Assembly: GCA_902779305.1 (NCBI GenBank)
Contig: CACZBD010000002.1
Span: 124,001-188,000, forward strand
Direction of reading: 5' to 3'
Length of the DNA: 64,000 bases
Origin: an uncultured Lachnospiraceae bacterium
GTDB lineage: Bacteria > Bacillota > Clostridia > Lachnospirales > Lachnospiraceae
This document shows, piece by piece, positions 26,630-35,578 of this stretch. Every line of letters starts with the position of its first letter. Position 1 is the first letter of the stretch. Position numbers and translations under genes: made by a program. The notes beneath the pieces are model-generated. The model worked only from the letters and a program-made list of their open reading frames with translations. It ran no database searches and was not told where the DNA came from.

Positions 26630-26644
26630 AGGGAAGAGACGATC

Positions 26645-28039
26645 ATGAAAAAAGCAGTGATCCTATATGATGACAGCAGGATCCCGGAGCGGATGATCAG
26701 AAATATTACCGGCAACAAGAGTTTCGGGGAGATGATCTACAAGAGACGATCCCTTAAGGACCGTGCTGCGGCCATTGCAGCCTCCCTGCCGTCCTGTCTC
26801 GCGTTTTATGACGGGGAGGAGATCAGCAGCGAGCATGCACACTGCGCAGTCATCAAACTGTATTCGGGCATGGTGATCGCAGATGAGAAAGCCTTTGCGA
26901 TCCTGGTTGAAAAATCTCTTTATGCCAAGGAATGTTATCAGGTTACGGTCAAAGATAAAATAGCAGCAGTTATCTATCCGGATGCGGAGTCATTTCGGGA
27001 ATCCGAGCCGGAAGAGGAAAGCCGTTATGCGCAGATCGCTTCGGATGCGTTTCTGGATGTGACGAGTGCGGATGCGTTCCGACGTTTCATAACAGGTGGT
27101 TTTGATTCCAGATTCTTTAATGAGCTGTCCGGCGACGATCATACGGTCATCAAACATTCCGCCAATGTGGAAAAGCTCCGCAGGGAATATGCGTTCTACG
27201 GCCTTTTGCCGGAGGAGATGAAGATGTGGTTTGCCATGCCTTTTTCCTACAGGGAAGAAGACGGCAGGGCGTCCTATACCATGGAACGCTACCATATGAC
27301 GGATCTGGCGATCCGCTATGTACACGGCGCGATCTCACCGGAGGAATTCCGCGCGATCATGGAGAAACTGTTTTATTTCATCTCCACCAGAGTCAAAAAG
27401 ACGGTTTCTGCCGCGGAATATGAAGACTGCGCGGATGAACTCTACATCAAAAAGGTGGAGAGGCGGATCGGGGAACTGAAACAGCACCCGCTTTGCGCCA
27501 GACTGAACCGGATGCTTTCTTCCGGAAGTGAATTTGAAGACATTGATGCGGTTTTTGCATATTACCGCAGGTTATATGAAGAGATCAGGGGCAAAAAGCA
27601 GTTCGAGCATGTTCTGGTGGTCGGACACGGGGATCTGTGCTTTTCCAATATCCTGTATTCGCATGATACCTCTTTCATGAAACTCATCGATCCGAAAGGG
27701 GCCGAATGCGAAGCACAGCTCTACACGGACCCGTTCTATGATCTCGCAAAACTGTCGCATTCCGTATGCGGCGCCTATGATTTCTTCAACAGTGACCTGT
27801 TTGAGATCTACGTGGACGATAAATTGCAGCTGAGCGTCAAAACAGACGGCGACAATGACCCATATATCCGGATCTTCAGGGAATTTCTGGATTCCTGCAA
27901 ACTGGACTACAGACTGATCCGGCTCTATGAAGCCTCCCTGTTTCTGTCGATGCTTCCGCTGCATATTGACAGGGAGAAAAAAGTTTTGGGCTTTTTGCTC
28001 AATGCGATCAGGATCTTGAAAGGAATCGAAAATGGATGA
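26645..28039 (+). CDS. APH/choline-kinase-fold phosphotransferase
   Basis: The 464-residue protein carries an aminoglycoside-phosphotransferase-like catalytic centre: HGDLCFSN (H328, D330, N335) and the downstream metal site IDPKG (D349). The first 170 residues are not recognisable and contain no membrane segment. Kinases of this fold phosphorylate choline, sugars or other small hydroxyl compounds. It overlaps the next gene (HAD phosphatase) by eight bases, which in turn is followed by a nucleotidyltransferase. This arrangement suggests synthesis of a nucleotide-activated building block for the glycan. Substrate unknown; fold call firm. Confidence 0.75.
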   Translation: MKKAVILYDDSRIPERMIRNITGNKSFGEMIYKRRSLKDRAAAIAASLPSCLAFYDGEEISSEHAHCAVIKLYSGMVIADEKAFAILVEKSLYAKECYQVTVKDKIAAVIYPDAESFRESEPEEESRYAQIASDAFLDVTSADAFRRFITGGFDSRFFNELSGDDHTVIKHSANVEKLRREYAFYGLLPEEMKMWFAMPFSYREEDGRASYTMERYHMTDLAIRYVHGAISPEEFRAIMEKLFYFISTRVKKTVSAAEYEDCADELYIKKVERRIGELKQHPLCARLNRMLSSGSEFEDIDAVFAYYRRLYEEIRGKKQFEHVLVVGHGDLCFSNILYSHDTSFMKLIDPKGAECEAQLYTDPFYDLAKLSHSVCGAYDFFNSDLFEIYVDDKLQLSVKTDGDNDPYIRIFREFLDSCKLDYRLIRLYEASLFLSMLPLHIDREKKVLGFLLNAIRILKGIENG

Positions 28040-28424
28040 GCTGACTTTCATCTTTGATATTGACGGTACGCTTTGCCCGATCAAGGGAGCGGACGAAAAG
28101 TACGAAGATCTCGTTCCCTACCCCGAAATGGTGGAAAAGATCAGGGAATACAAGAAGCAGGGCGCAAAGATCATTTTTCTGACATCCAGAAACATGAACA
28201 GTTTCAACGGAAACATCGGCCTGATCAATGCGCATACCGCGAAAACGCTGCTGGCATGGCTGGATAAATGGGAGATCCCTTATGATGAGATCATTTACGG
28301 CAAGCCCTGGCCGGGGCACCACGGGTTCTATGTGGATGACAGGACGGTCAGACCGGATGAATTCCTAAGCCGCAGTGTGGAGGAATTGGACAGGATCTGC
28401 AAGGACAGCAGGTGCAAACAGTAA
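28032..28424 (+). CDS. Small HAD-family phosphatase
   Basis: This 130-residue protein has HAD motif I FDIDGTLCP (D9, D11), motif II FLTSRN, and a C-terminal YVDDR acidic motif. It has no room for a cap domain, as in the small capsule-locus HAD proteins. It overlaps the kinase gene by eight bases and precedes the nucleotidyltransferase by 18 bases. A phosphatase step on a phosphorylated precursor is expected. The lysine usually expected between motifs II and IV may be in YGKPW. Substrate unknown. Confidence 0.8.
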   Translation: MDELTFIFDIDGTLCPIKGADEKYEDLVPYPEMVEKIREYKKQGAKIIFLTSRNMNSFNGNIGLINAHTAKTLLAWLDKWEIPYDEIIYGKPWPGHHGFYVDDRTVRPDEFLSRSVEELDRICKDSRCKQ

Positions 28425-28442
28425 GTACTGCTACGGGAGTCG

Positions 28443-29174
28443 ATGATGGAGATTGTGATCACCATGGCAGGACTTGGCAGCCGGTTCAGGAAAGCCGGTT
28501 ATCAGGTCCCGAAATATATGATCGAAGCAAAAGGAAAGAGCCTGTTTGCCTGGTCCATGGAAAGTCTGGAAGGATACGGGAAGAATAACAACTATTATTT
28601 TATTGTGCGCGCTGCGGATCATGCCGCGGATTTTATCCGTACAGCCTGTGAAGCGCTTCAGATCGGCAGCTACCGGCTGATCGAACTCGACCATGAGACG
28701 GACGGACAGGCAACAACGGCGCTTTTGGCAAAGGGCTACTGGGACAAAACGGAACCGCTTCTGATCTACAATATCGATACTTATGTGGAAGCCGGACAGA
28801 TGCATGCGGGACAGCTTTCCGGGGACGGATTCATCCCCTGTTTCCCGGCTCCGGGAGATCACTGGAGCTTTGTGAGGACCGATGCAAACGGGAATGCCGT
28901 TGAAGTGCGGGAAAAGGAAAGGATCTCGGATCACTGCACGCTCGGAGCCTATTATTTTAAAACCTGCGCGCTTTACGAAGAACTGTACCGGGAGTTTTAC
29001 GAAGAAGGCAGGGCTTCCTCTTTGACGGGAGCATCGGCAAAAGAACGGTATGTGGCACCGCTTTACAACTATCTGATCGGCAGAGGCGGCATTGTCAGGA
29101 TCTGCGATGTGGATCCGGAGAAAGTACATGTTTTGGGTACGCCGGAAGAATTACAGGTGTTTTTGAATGAGTGA
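28443..29174 (+). CDS. Nucleotidyltransferase of the sugar/polyol-phosphate type
   Basis: The 243-residue enzyme has the nucleotidyltransferase signature MAGLGSRFRKAGY with a conserved lysine in PKYMIE, and an acidic NIDTYV block near residue 110. It is shorter than RmlA and lacks its conserved C-terminal features, resembling LicC-like or other capsule-locus nucleotidyltransferases. ATG codons at 28443 and 28446 are both possible, with GGGAG a few bases upstream. It follows kinase and HAD genes and overlaps the next GT2 gene by eight bases. It probably makes a CDP-, GDP- or similar activated donor that a neighbouring transferase uses. Confidence 0.75.
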   Translation: MMEIVITMAGLGSRFRKAGYQVPKYMIEAKGKSLFAWSMESLEGYGKNNNYYFIVRAADHAADFIRTACEALQIGSYRLIELDHETDGQATTALLAKGYWDKTEPLLIYNIDTYVEAGQMHAGQLSGDGFIPCFPAPGDHWSFVRTDANGNAVEVREKERISDHCTLGAYYFKTCALYEELYREFYEEGRASSLTGASAKERYVAPLYNYLIGRGGIVRICDVDPEKVHVLGTPEELQVFLNE

Positions 29175-30633
29175 ATCCAATTTCAGAAAACTGAACAGAG
29201 AGAATCTGACAAAGGGAATGCGTTATCTGAAGCGGAACGGCCTTAAGAATACGTTTTATAAGGCAATGGAACGTATGGAGGAAAAAGAGGATCCTGCGGG
29301 ATACCAGGATCTGCTCCTGAAAGAGCGCCCCACGGAAGAGATCCTTGCCAAACAGCGGCAGGAGACTTATACGCACCCTTATAAGATCAGCATCCTGGTT
29401 CCCGCATATGAAACGGAAACGCTGTATCTGAATAAAATGCTCCAGTCCGTTGTGAACCAGTCCTATGAAAACTGGGAATTATGCATCGCAGACGGTTCCG
29501 CATCCGACTGCGTCAAACGGGCGGTCATGGACTTCGCAGGGAAAACGGGGACGGAAATTGCAGGCAGGATCCGGTACCGGAAGCTTGAGAAGAACGGCGG
29601 AATCGCCGTCAATACCAATGCAGCTCTTGCAATGGCTACGGGCGAATATGTCGGACTTCTGGACCATGATGACCTGCTTGAACCCGATGCGCTCCACGAG
29701 GTGATGAAGGTTCTTTCCGAAAACCTTTGCAAGGACGGAAATGTGTACAGTAACCGCATCCGTGCGCTTTATACCGACGAGGATAAGGTGGATGCGAACG
29801 GAAAACGTTTTTTCGAGCCGCATTACAAACCGGAATTCGATATCGATCTGCTCAGAAGCAATAATTACATCTGTCATTTTTTCGTGGTCAGAACGGAACT
29901 GGCCAGAAAAGCCGGCGGATTTCTGGAAGAATATGACGGGGCGCAGGACCATGACTTTATGTTCCGCTGCCTCGAAAACATCCCGGTAAGCGCGGTGGCG
30001 CATATTCCCAAGGTGCTGTACCACTGGCGGTGTTATGAGGACTCAACGGCGCTGAACCCGGAAAGCAAGCGCTATGCGTATGATGCCGGATTACGCGCCG
30101 TTTCCGATCACCTCAAAAGAAAAGGGATCAAAGCACGAGTGGAGCATACGGCTCACCTCGGATTCTTCCGGGTGATCTATGAACCTGTTCCGGCGACGGT
30201 GCGGCATCTGAGCAGGAAACAGTGGGACAATATGAGTACGGAAGAACTTGAAGCGATCACGGAAGACTATATCATGATCCTGTCAGAGGATCTGAAACCG
30301 CTCTCGCCGGATTATCTGTCCGAATTATCCGGCGCGATGAGCAGATATGAGGTCGGCTGTGTCGGCGGGAAGATCTATGACAGGAGATTTCGGATCGAGA
30401 GCGCCGGCTTTTCCAAAGGAGAGAACGGAAGATATCTGCCCAACTTTAAGGGGCTGAACGGTCATTTTTCCGGATATATGCACAGGGCTAGTCTGCAGCA
30501 GAGGGTGGATGGTGTTTCCCTGGATTGCATGCTGTTAAGAAGAAGCGCGCTGGAGATCGAAAACGGCAAAGCGACGCTGGCATCGAATTATATCGTGCTG
30601 TTTGACCCGTACGCAGAGTTCAGAAGGAAGTAG
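29167..30633 (+). CDS. GT2 glycosyltransferase with degenerate second domain
   Basis: The 488-residue protein has a complete N-terminal GT-A domain: ISILVPAYET start near residue 75, LLDHDD as DxD-like motif at about D166, and the later DGAQDHDFMFR base-containing region. The C-terminal 150 residues keep the scaffold of a second GT2 domain but the DxD position reads ILSEDL and the TGACLM/DVDLC blocks are missing. It is thus the mirror image of the protein at 16466, which has lost its first domain. It overlaps the nucleotidyltransferase gene. One sugar transfer is expected. Confidence 0.83.
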   Translation: MSESNFRKLNRENLTKGMRYLKRNGLKNTFYKAMERMEEKEDPAGYQDLLLKERPTEEILAKQRQETYTHPYKISILVPAYETETLYLNKMLQSVVNQSYENWELCIADGSASDCVKRAVMDFAGKTGTEIAGRIRYRKLEKNGGIAVNTNAALAMATGEYVGLLDHDDLLEPDALHEVMKVLSENLCKDGNVYSNRIRALYTDEDKVDANGKRFFEPHYKPEFDIDLLRSNNYICHFFVVRTELARKAGGFLEEYDGAQDHDFMFRCLENIPVSAVAHIPKVLYHWRCYEDSTALNPESKRYAYDAGLRAVSDHLKRKGIKARVEHTAHLGFFRVIYEPVPATVRHLSRKQWDNMSTEELEAITEDYIMILSEDLKPLSPDYLSELSGAMSRYEVGCVGGKIYDRRFRIESAGFSKGENGRYLPNFKGLNGHFSGYMHRASLQQRVDGVSLDCMLLRRSALEIENGKATLASNYIVLFDPYAEFRRK

Positions 30634-30640
30634 GACGGCC

Positions 30641-31597
30641 ATGTCAGAAGTTACGGTGATCATTCCGAATTACAACGGCGATGCCTACATAGAGAACTGC
30701 CTGCAGTCCCTAAAGAAGCAGACCTTCGGGGATTTTGAGATCCTGATCATCGACAATGCATCGGAAGATCACAGTGCGGACTATATTGCTGCGCATTATC
30801 CCGAGATCCCGCTGATCAGGCTCAGCCAGAATTTCGGATTCAGCCGGGCCGTGAACGAAGGCATCAAAAGGACAAAGTCTCCGTACCTGATCCTGCTGAA
30901 CAATGATACGGTCTGTGATCCGCAATTTGTGGAAGCATTATATCAGGCGATCGCAAAAGATAAGAAGATCTTTTCGGTCTCTTCCAAAATGCTGCAGATG
31001 TATGCGCCGGAGAAGATCGACGGAGCAGGGGATCTGTACTGCGCGCTCGGCTGGGCGTTTGCGAGAGGAAAAGACAGGAGTAAAGCTCTTTACGAAAAGG
31101 AAAGCAAGGTTTTTTCCGCCTGTGCCGGCGCGGCGATCTACCGCAGGGATCTGTTTGAGCAGATTGGCTATTTTGACGAATTCCATTTTACCTATCTGGA
31201 GGACGTGGATGTCGGATACCGTGCGAGGATCATGGGATATGAGAACCGCTATACGCCGAAAGCCATCGTATATCATGCCGGAAGCGGCGCGACCGGTTCC
31301 AGATACAACCCGTTCAAGGTCCGGATCGCGGCGAGAAACAGCTGGTACGTGATCTATAAAAACATGCCGGCGCTTCAGATTTTTATCAATCTGCCGTTTC
31401 TTTTGATCGGATTCGGGATCAAGGCACTGTTTTTTATCTGCAAAGGATACGGCCGGGAATACCTCTCCGGGATGAAAAGAGGGTATCTGATGTGCGTACA
31501 GGGGCGGAAATTTCCGTTCTCCGCGCGATTTTTACCGAATTACCTGAAGATACAGCTGGAACTGTGGATCAATATGTTCCGCAGACTGGCAGGATGA
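30641..31597 (+). CDS. GT2 glycosyltransferase, rhamnosyltransferase-like
   Basis: The 318-residue enzyme opens with VTVIIPNYNG, has the acceptor-side QNFGFSRAVN block, LLNNDT as DxD-like motif, and YLEDVDVGYRA near the end of the catalytic domain. This pattern is typical of WbbL/RfbN-type rhamnosyltransferases. A C-terminal hydrophobic and amphipathic segment suggests membrane association. I choose ATG 30641, seven bases after the previous stop, rather than the upstream in-frame start at 30602 that would overlap. The dTDP-rhamnose made by the Rml enzymes is the likely donor, by context. Confidence 0.85.
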   Translation: MSEVTVIIPNYNGDAYIENCLQSLKKQTFGDFEILIIDNASEDHSADYIAAHYPEIPLIRLSQNFGFSRAVNEGIKRTKSPYLILLNNDTVCDPQFVEALYQAIAKDKKIFSVSSKMLQMYAPEKIDGAGDLYCALGWAFARGKDRSKALYEKESKVFSACAGAAIYRRDLFEQIGYFDEFHFTYLEDVDVGYRARIMGYENRYTPKAIVYHAGSGATGSRYNPFKVRIAARNSWYVIYKNMPALQIFINLPFLLIGFGIKALFFICKGYGREYLSGMKRGYLMCVQGRKFPFSARFLPNYLKIQLELWINMFRRLAG

Positions 31598-31612
31598 TAA
31601 AGGAACCACCTT

Positions 31613-33013
31613 ATGATCAAGGATAACCAGAGGATCTTTAACAGGCTTCATGTTGTGATCGATGCAATGGTCATTGCATTGTCCTATCTGTTTGCCTGGT
31701 TTCTGAAATTCAAGAGCGGATTGCTGGATTTTGACATGGGCCTTTCGGCGCAGGTTTATTTCGGCGCGCTCTATTTTATCGTTCCCGCCTATCTGCTGCT
31801 GTACCAGCAGTTCGACCTTTACGGATCCAAGCGGGCTTCCGGCAGGAAGAGGGAACTCTTTAACATCATCAAATCCAATACCGTCGGTCTGGTTGCCTTT
31901 ATCGTGGTACTCTACCTGATCAATAACCCCGACTTTTCCAGACAGATGATCTTCATCTTCTGGGCGGTCAACATTGTGGCGGAGACCGCTGTGCGCAATG
32001 TGATCCGCTATGCGCTGCGCTTTATCAGGCGCAGGGGAAAGAATCTGAAGTACGTGCTTTTGGTCGGTTATTCCAAATCTGCGGAATCCTATGTGAACAG
32101 GATCCGGCTGAATCCGCAGTGGGGATATGTGGTCCGCGGGATCCTGGACGACCATGTGGAGCGCGGGACGATGTATAAAGGCGTCAAGGTCCTCGGAAGG
32201 ATCGATAATCTGGCTGTGATCTTACCCGAAAACAAGCTGGATGAGATCGCGATCACCTTAAGTCTGGCCGAATACGGACGCCTGCCGGAGATCGTGGAGC
32301 AGTGCGAAAAATCCGGTGTGCATACGAAATTCATCCCCGATTATGCCGGTGTGATCCCCAATAAACCCTATACGGAAGACCTGCAGGGACTTCCGGTCAT
32401 CAATATCCGCCATGTTCCGCTTTCCAATACGCTCAATGCGATCGCAAAACGCGCCGTGGATATCGTGGGCTCGGCATTCGGGATCATTGTTTCCTCGCCG
32501 GTCATGCTGGTGAGCGCCATCGCGATCAAACTGACCTCCAAGGGGCCCGTGATCTTCAAGCAGGAGCGCATCGGCATGCATAACAAGCCGTTTAAGATGT
32601 ACAAATTCCGGACCATGTATGTGCAGTCCGCCGGGGAGGAGAGAAAAGCCTGGACGACTAAGGATGATCCGAGAGTGACCAAAGTCGGAAAATTCTTAAG
32701 AAAGACCAGTATTGATGAACTTCCGCAGTTGTTCAACATTCTTGCGGGCAGGATGAGTCTGGTCGGCCCGAGACCGGAACGGCCGCAGTTTGTGGAGAAG
32801 TTTAAAGAGGAGATCCCGCGTTACATGGTCAAACACCAGGTTCGCCCTGGACTTACCGGATGGGCGCAGGTGAACGGCCTTCGCGGGGACACTTCCATCG
32901 AGAAACGGATCGAATACGATCTTTATTATATTGAGAACTGGACAATGGGCTTTGACTTTAAGATCCTGTTCCTTACGGTCTTTAAAGGCTTTGTCAATGA
33001 GAACGCTTACTGA
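31613..33013 (+). CDS. Polyprenyl-phosphate sugar-1-phosphate transferase (WbaP/WcaJ-like)
   Basis: The 466-residue protein has an N-terminal membrane region (about four helices), a central Rossmann-like segment near 140-240, another membrane helix near 285, and the C-terminal catalytic domain with KRAVDIVGS, FRTMYV, SIDELPQL, MSLVGPRPERP and RPGLTGWAQVNG. This family transfers a sugar 1-phosphate to undecaprenyl phosphate and so primes glycan assembly. Together with the ABC exporter it defines both ends of the pathway. Its TGA overlaps the next ATG by one base. Confidence 0.93.
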   Translation: MIKDNQRIFNRLHVVIDAMVIALSYLFAWFLKFKSGLLDFDMGLSAQVYFGALYFIVPAYLLLYQQFDLYGSKRASGRKRELFNIIKSNTVGLVAFIVVLYLINNPDFSRQMIFIFWAVNIVAETAVRNVIRYALRFIRRRGKNLKYVLLVGYSKSAESYVNRIRLNPQWGYVVRGILDDHVERGTMYKGVKVLGRIDNLAVILPENKLDEIAITLSLAEYGRLPEIVEQCEKSGVHTKFIPDYAGVIPNKPYTEDLQGLPVINIRHVPLSNTLNAIAKRAVDIVGSAFGIIVSSPVMLVSAIAIKLTSKGPVIFKQERIGMHNKPFKMYKFRTMYVQSAGEERKAWTTKDDPRVTKVGKFLRKTSIDELPQLFNILAGRMSLVGPRPERPQFVEKFKEEIPRYMVKHQVRPGLTGWAQVNGLRGDTSIEKRIEYDLYYIENWTMGFDFKILFLTVFKGFVNENAY

Positions 33014-33960
33014 TGACAGTGGATGTGGTGATCCCGGTCTATAAGCCCGGGAAAAAGTTCATAGAACTGATGAAAGGCCTTGCCGTTCAGACCATAAAGC
33101 CCGGCAAAGTGATCGCAGTCAATACGGAAGAGCGCTTCTGGCAGGAAAACCTGCTTTCCGAAATGGGAGAACAGGCAGCCTCGCTTCTGGAATTGCATCA
33201 CATTGCAAAGGCTGATTTTGACCACGGAAAGACGAGAAATCTCGGCGCATCGTATTCTTCGGCCGAAGTGATCGTACTGATGACGGATGATGCCGTACCG
33301 GCTGATGAACATCTGATCGAAAATCTTCTGGCGCCTTTTGTAGATCCCGAGGTTGCCGCGGTCTATGCAAGACAGCTTCCGACAGCGGATGCCGGGATCG
33401 CGGAACGCTTTTCAAGAGCGTTTAACTATCCGGACATAAGCAGCAAAAAGACACTTTCCGATCTGAACAGGCTCGGCGTCAAGACATTTTTCTGTTCCAA
33501 TGTCTGCGCGGCCTACTTAAGAAAGCATTTTGACGAACTGGGCGGCTTCGTGAACAGCGCGATCTTTAACGAGGACATGGTCTATGCCGCTAAGCTGATG
33601 GATCACGGATTTGCCGTTTACTATGCGGCTGAAGCCAGGGTGATCCACTCACATGCCTATTCGAACAGGCAGCAGTTTTTAAGAAATTTTGACAACGCGG
33701 TGTCTCAGGCACAGCATCCCGAGGTGTTTGGCAGGGTAAGATCCGAGTCGGAAGGGATCCGGTTCATCAAAACGGCATTCGGTTATTTTGCAAAGAACGG
33801 CAGACCGTTTGCGATCTTTCCCTTTCTGATCAATTCGGTGTACAGGTACGCCGGATTCAGGCTCGGAAAAAAATACCAAACGCTTTCCCGCGATAAGATC
33901 CTTCGCAGCACGATGAATCCCGGCTATTTTGAACGGATGTGGCGCGAAGAAGAACAGTAA
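33013..33960 (+). CDS. GT2 glycosyltransferase, rhamnosyltransferase-like
   Basis: The 315-residue enzyme starts VDVVIPVYKPG, has the DHGKTRNLGA block that is common in rhamnosyltransferases, LMTDDAVP as the acidic motif, and IFNEDMVYAAK as the base-containing region near residue 190. A C-terminal positively charged amphipathic tail could bind the membrane. It overlaps the WbaP-like gene by one base and is the last clear glycan gene; the ClpX-like gene follows after only 12 bases. Sugar specificity is inferred from motif style. Confidence 0.87.
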   Translation: MTVDVVIPVYKPGKKFIELMKGLAVQTIKPGKVIAVNTEERFWQENLLSEMGEQAASLLELHHIAKADFDHGKTRNLGASYSSAEVIVLMTDDAVPADEHLIENLLAPFVDPEVAAVYARQLPTADAGIAERFSRAFNYPDISSKKTLSDLNRLGVKTFFCSNVCAAYLRKHFDELGGFVNSAIFNEDMVYAAKLMDHGFAVYYAAEARVIHSHAYSNRQQFLRNFDNAVSQAQHPEVFGRVRSESEGIRFIKTAFGYFAKNGRPFAIFPFLINSVYRYAGFRLGKKYQTLSRDKILRSTMNPGYFERMWREEEQ

Positions 33961-33972
33961 AGGTGATAAGTA

Positions 33973-35514
33973 ATGTCGGATAACAATCAATATGAAGAGA
34001 TCTGTCATATGTGCCGCAGAAGCGAGCAGAACGCCGGGAAGATGTTTCATCTGCCCAATCAGATCTGCGTCTGCGAGGACTGCATGAAAAAAACGATGTC
34101 TGCCATGTCCAGATTCGGGTTTGCGCCGATGCCGGAAATGTCGCATGATGAACTGCAGACATTGATCGACGGTGCGCAGGCATTTCAGATGCCGCAGAGT
34201 CCGGACGGTATGCCTGATTTTCTGCAGACGGCACAAAACGGTGAAGAGGGCGGCGGGGAAACCGTCGAGCCGGATCCGGAAGATGCGCAGAAGAAGCCGA
34301 AACAGTCTCCCTTCGGGAACGGGTTTCCCAATATCAGTTTTCTGAATATGGGAGATCTGCAGGGCCTGATGGGCGGTGGCCAAAAGGTTAAGAGAAGGAA
34401 ACCGGACGAGGAAAAAGTCCCGATCATTGATATCAAAGACATTCCGCAGCCGCACAAACTCAAAGAGATGCTCGATGAGTATGTGGTCGGGCAGGAGCAT
34501 GCCAAGAAAGTCATCTCGGTTGCCGTTTACAATCACTATAAACGGCTCGCCGCCGAGTGCATGAAGGATGAGGAATTTCCGGACAGTTTAAAAAGCGTGG
34601 AGATCGAAAAATCAAACATGCTGATGATCGGGCCGACCGGATGCGGGAAAACCTATCTGGTAAGGACGCTGGCCAAACTTCTGAATGTACCGCTTGCCAT
34701 CGCGGATGCGACTTCCTTAACGGAAGCCGGTTATATCGGAGATGACATCGAGAGCGTAGTCAGCAAACTGCTGGCTGCCGCGGACAATGATGTGGACCGC
34801 GCGGAATCCGGGATCATTTTTGTGGATGAGATCGACAAGATCGCCAAGAAGAAGAACACCAACAGCCGCGATGTGAGCGGGGAAAGCGTCCAGCAGGGAA
34901 TGCTGAAGCTCCTGGAGGGTGCCGAAGTGGAAGTGCCCGTCGGAGCCGGTTCCAAAAATGCCATGGTGCCCCTGACGACGATCAATACCAAAAATATCCT
35001 GTTTATCTGCGGCGGCGCGTTTCCGGATCTGGATGAGATCATCAAACAGCGCTTAAGAAAGCAGACTTCGATCGGCTTTAACGCGGAACTGAAGGATTCG
35101 CTCGACAAGCGGAAGGACATCTTAAACGAAGTCACGGTCGAGGATATCAAAAAATACGGGATGATCCCTGAGTTTGTCGGCAGGATGCCGATCATTTTTG
35201 CCCTGCAGGGACTGGGGGAGGAAATGCTCGTCGATATTCTGACCAAGCCGAAGAATGCGATCATCAAACAGTACCGGAAGCTGCTGTCTTTAGACGAAGT
35301 GGATCTGCATTTTACGGATGAAGCATTGCTGGAAGTGGCCAAAAAGGCAATGGAAAAAGATACCGGCGCGCGTGCCCTGCGCTCGATCATAGAGGATCTG
35401 ATGCTGGATATCATGTACGAGATCCCCAAAGACGACAATATCGGAAAAGTCACGATCACGGCGGATTACATCCTCGGAAAAGGCGGGCCCGTGATCGAAA
35501 TGAGAGGAAACTGA
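33973..35514 (+). CDS. clpX: ClpX-type AAA+ unfoldase, divergent paralogue
   Basis: The 513-residue protein has the ClpX zinc-binding domain (C11-x2-C14 and C34-x2-C37), an acidic, Gln/Pro-rich insertion of about 100 residues, and then a full AAA+ module: Walker A GPTGCGKT (220-227), Walker B IIFVDEIDK, sensor region and the ClpP-docking SIGF loop. ClpX unfolds tagged proteins for ClpP. Unusual points are the length (about 90 more than typical) and a pore loop reading GYIGDD instead of the near-invariant GYVGED. No clpP, tig or lon is adjacent. It lies 12 bases after a glycosyltransferase, so it may be co-expressed with the glycan operon. Confidence 0.85.
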   Translation: MSDNNQYEEICHMCRRSEQNAGKMFHLPNQICVCEDCMKKTMSAMSRFGFAPMPEMSHDELQTLIDGAQAFQMPQSPDGMPDFLQTAQNGEEGGGETVEPDPEDAQKKPKQSPFGNGFPNISFLNMGDLQGLMGGGQKVKRRKPDEEKVPIIDIKDIPQPHKLKEMLDEYVVGQEHAKKVISVAVYNHYKRLAAECMKDEEFPDSLKSVEIEKSNMLMIGPTGCGKTYLVRTLAKLLNVPLAIADATSLTEAGYIGDDIESVVSKLLAAADNDVDRAESGIIFVDEIDKIAKKKNTNSRDVSGESVQQGMLKLLEGAEVEVPVGAGSKNAMVPLTTINTKNILFICGGAFPDLDEIIKQRLRKQTSIGFNAELKDSLDKRKDILNEVTVEDIKKYGMIPEFVGRMPIIFALQGLGEEMLVDILTKPKNAIIKQYRKLLSLDEVDLHFTDEALLEVAKKAMEKDTGARALRSIIEDLMLDIMYEIPKDDNIGKVTITADYILGKGGPVIEMRGN

Positions 35515-35578
35515 GGCGCACCTGTTTCCGGGTTTGAACGGAAATGGCCGCTGTTTAGGAATAAAGGAGTGGATGAAA

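Noticed and set aside
35534..35578. N-terminal extension of the zinc-ribbon protein
   Set aside because: The ribosome site GGAG falls inside this stretch and the zinc ribbon starts right after ATG 35579.
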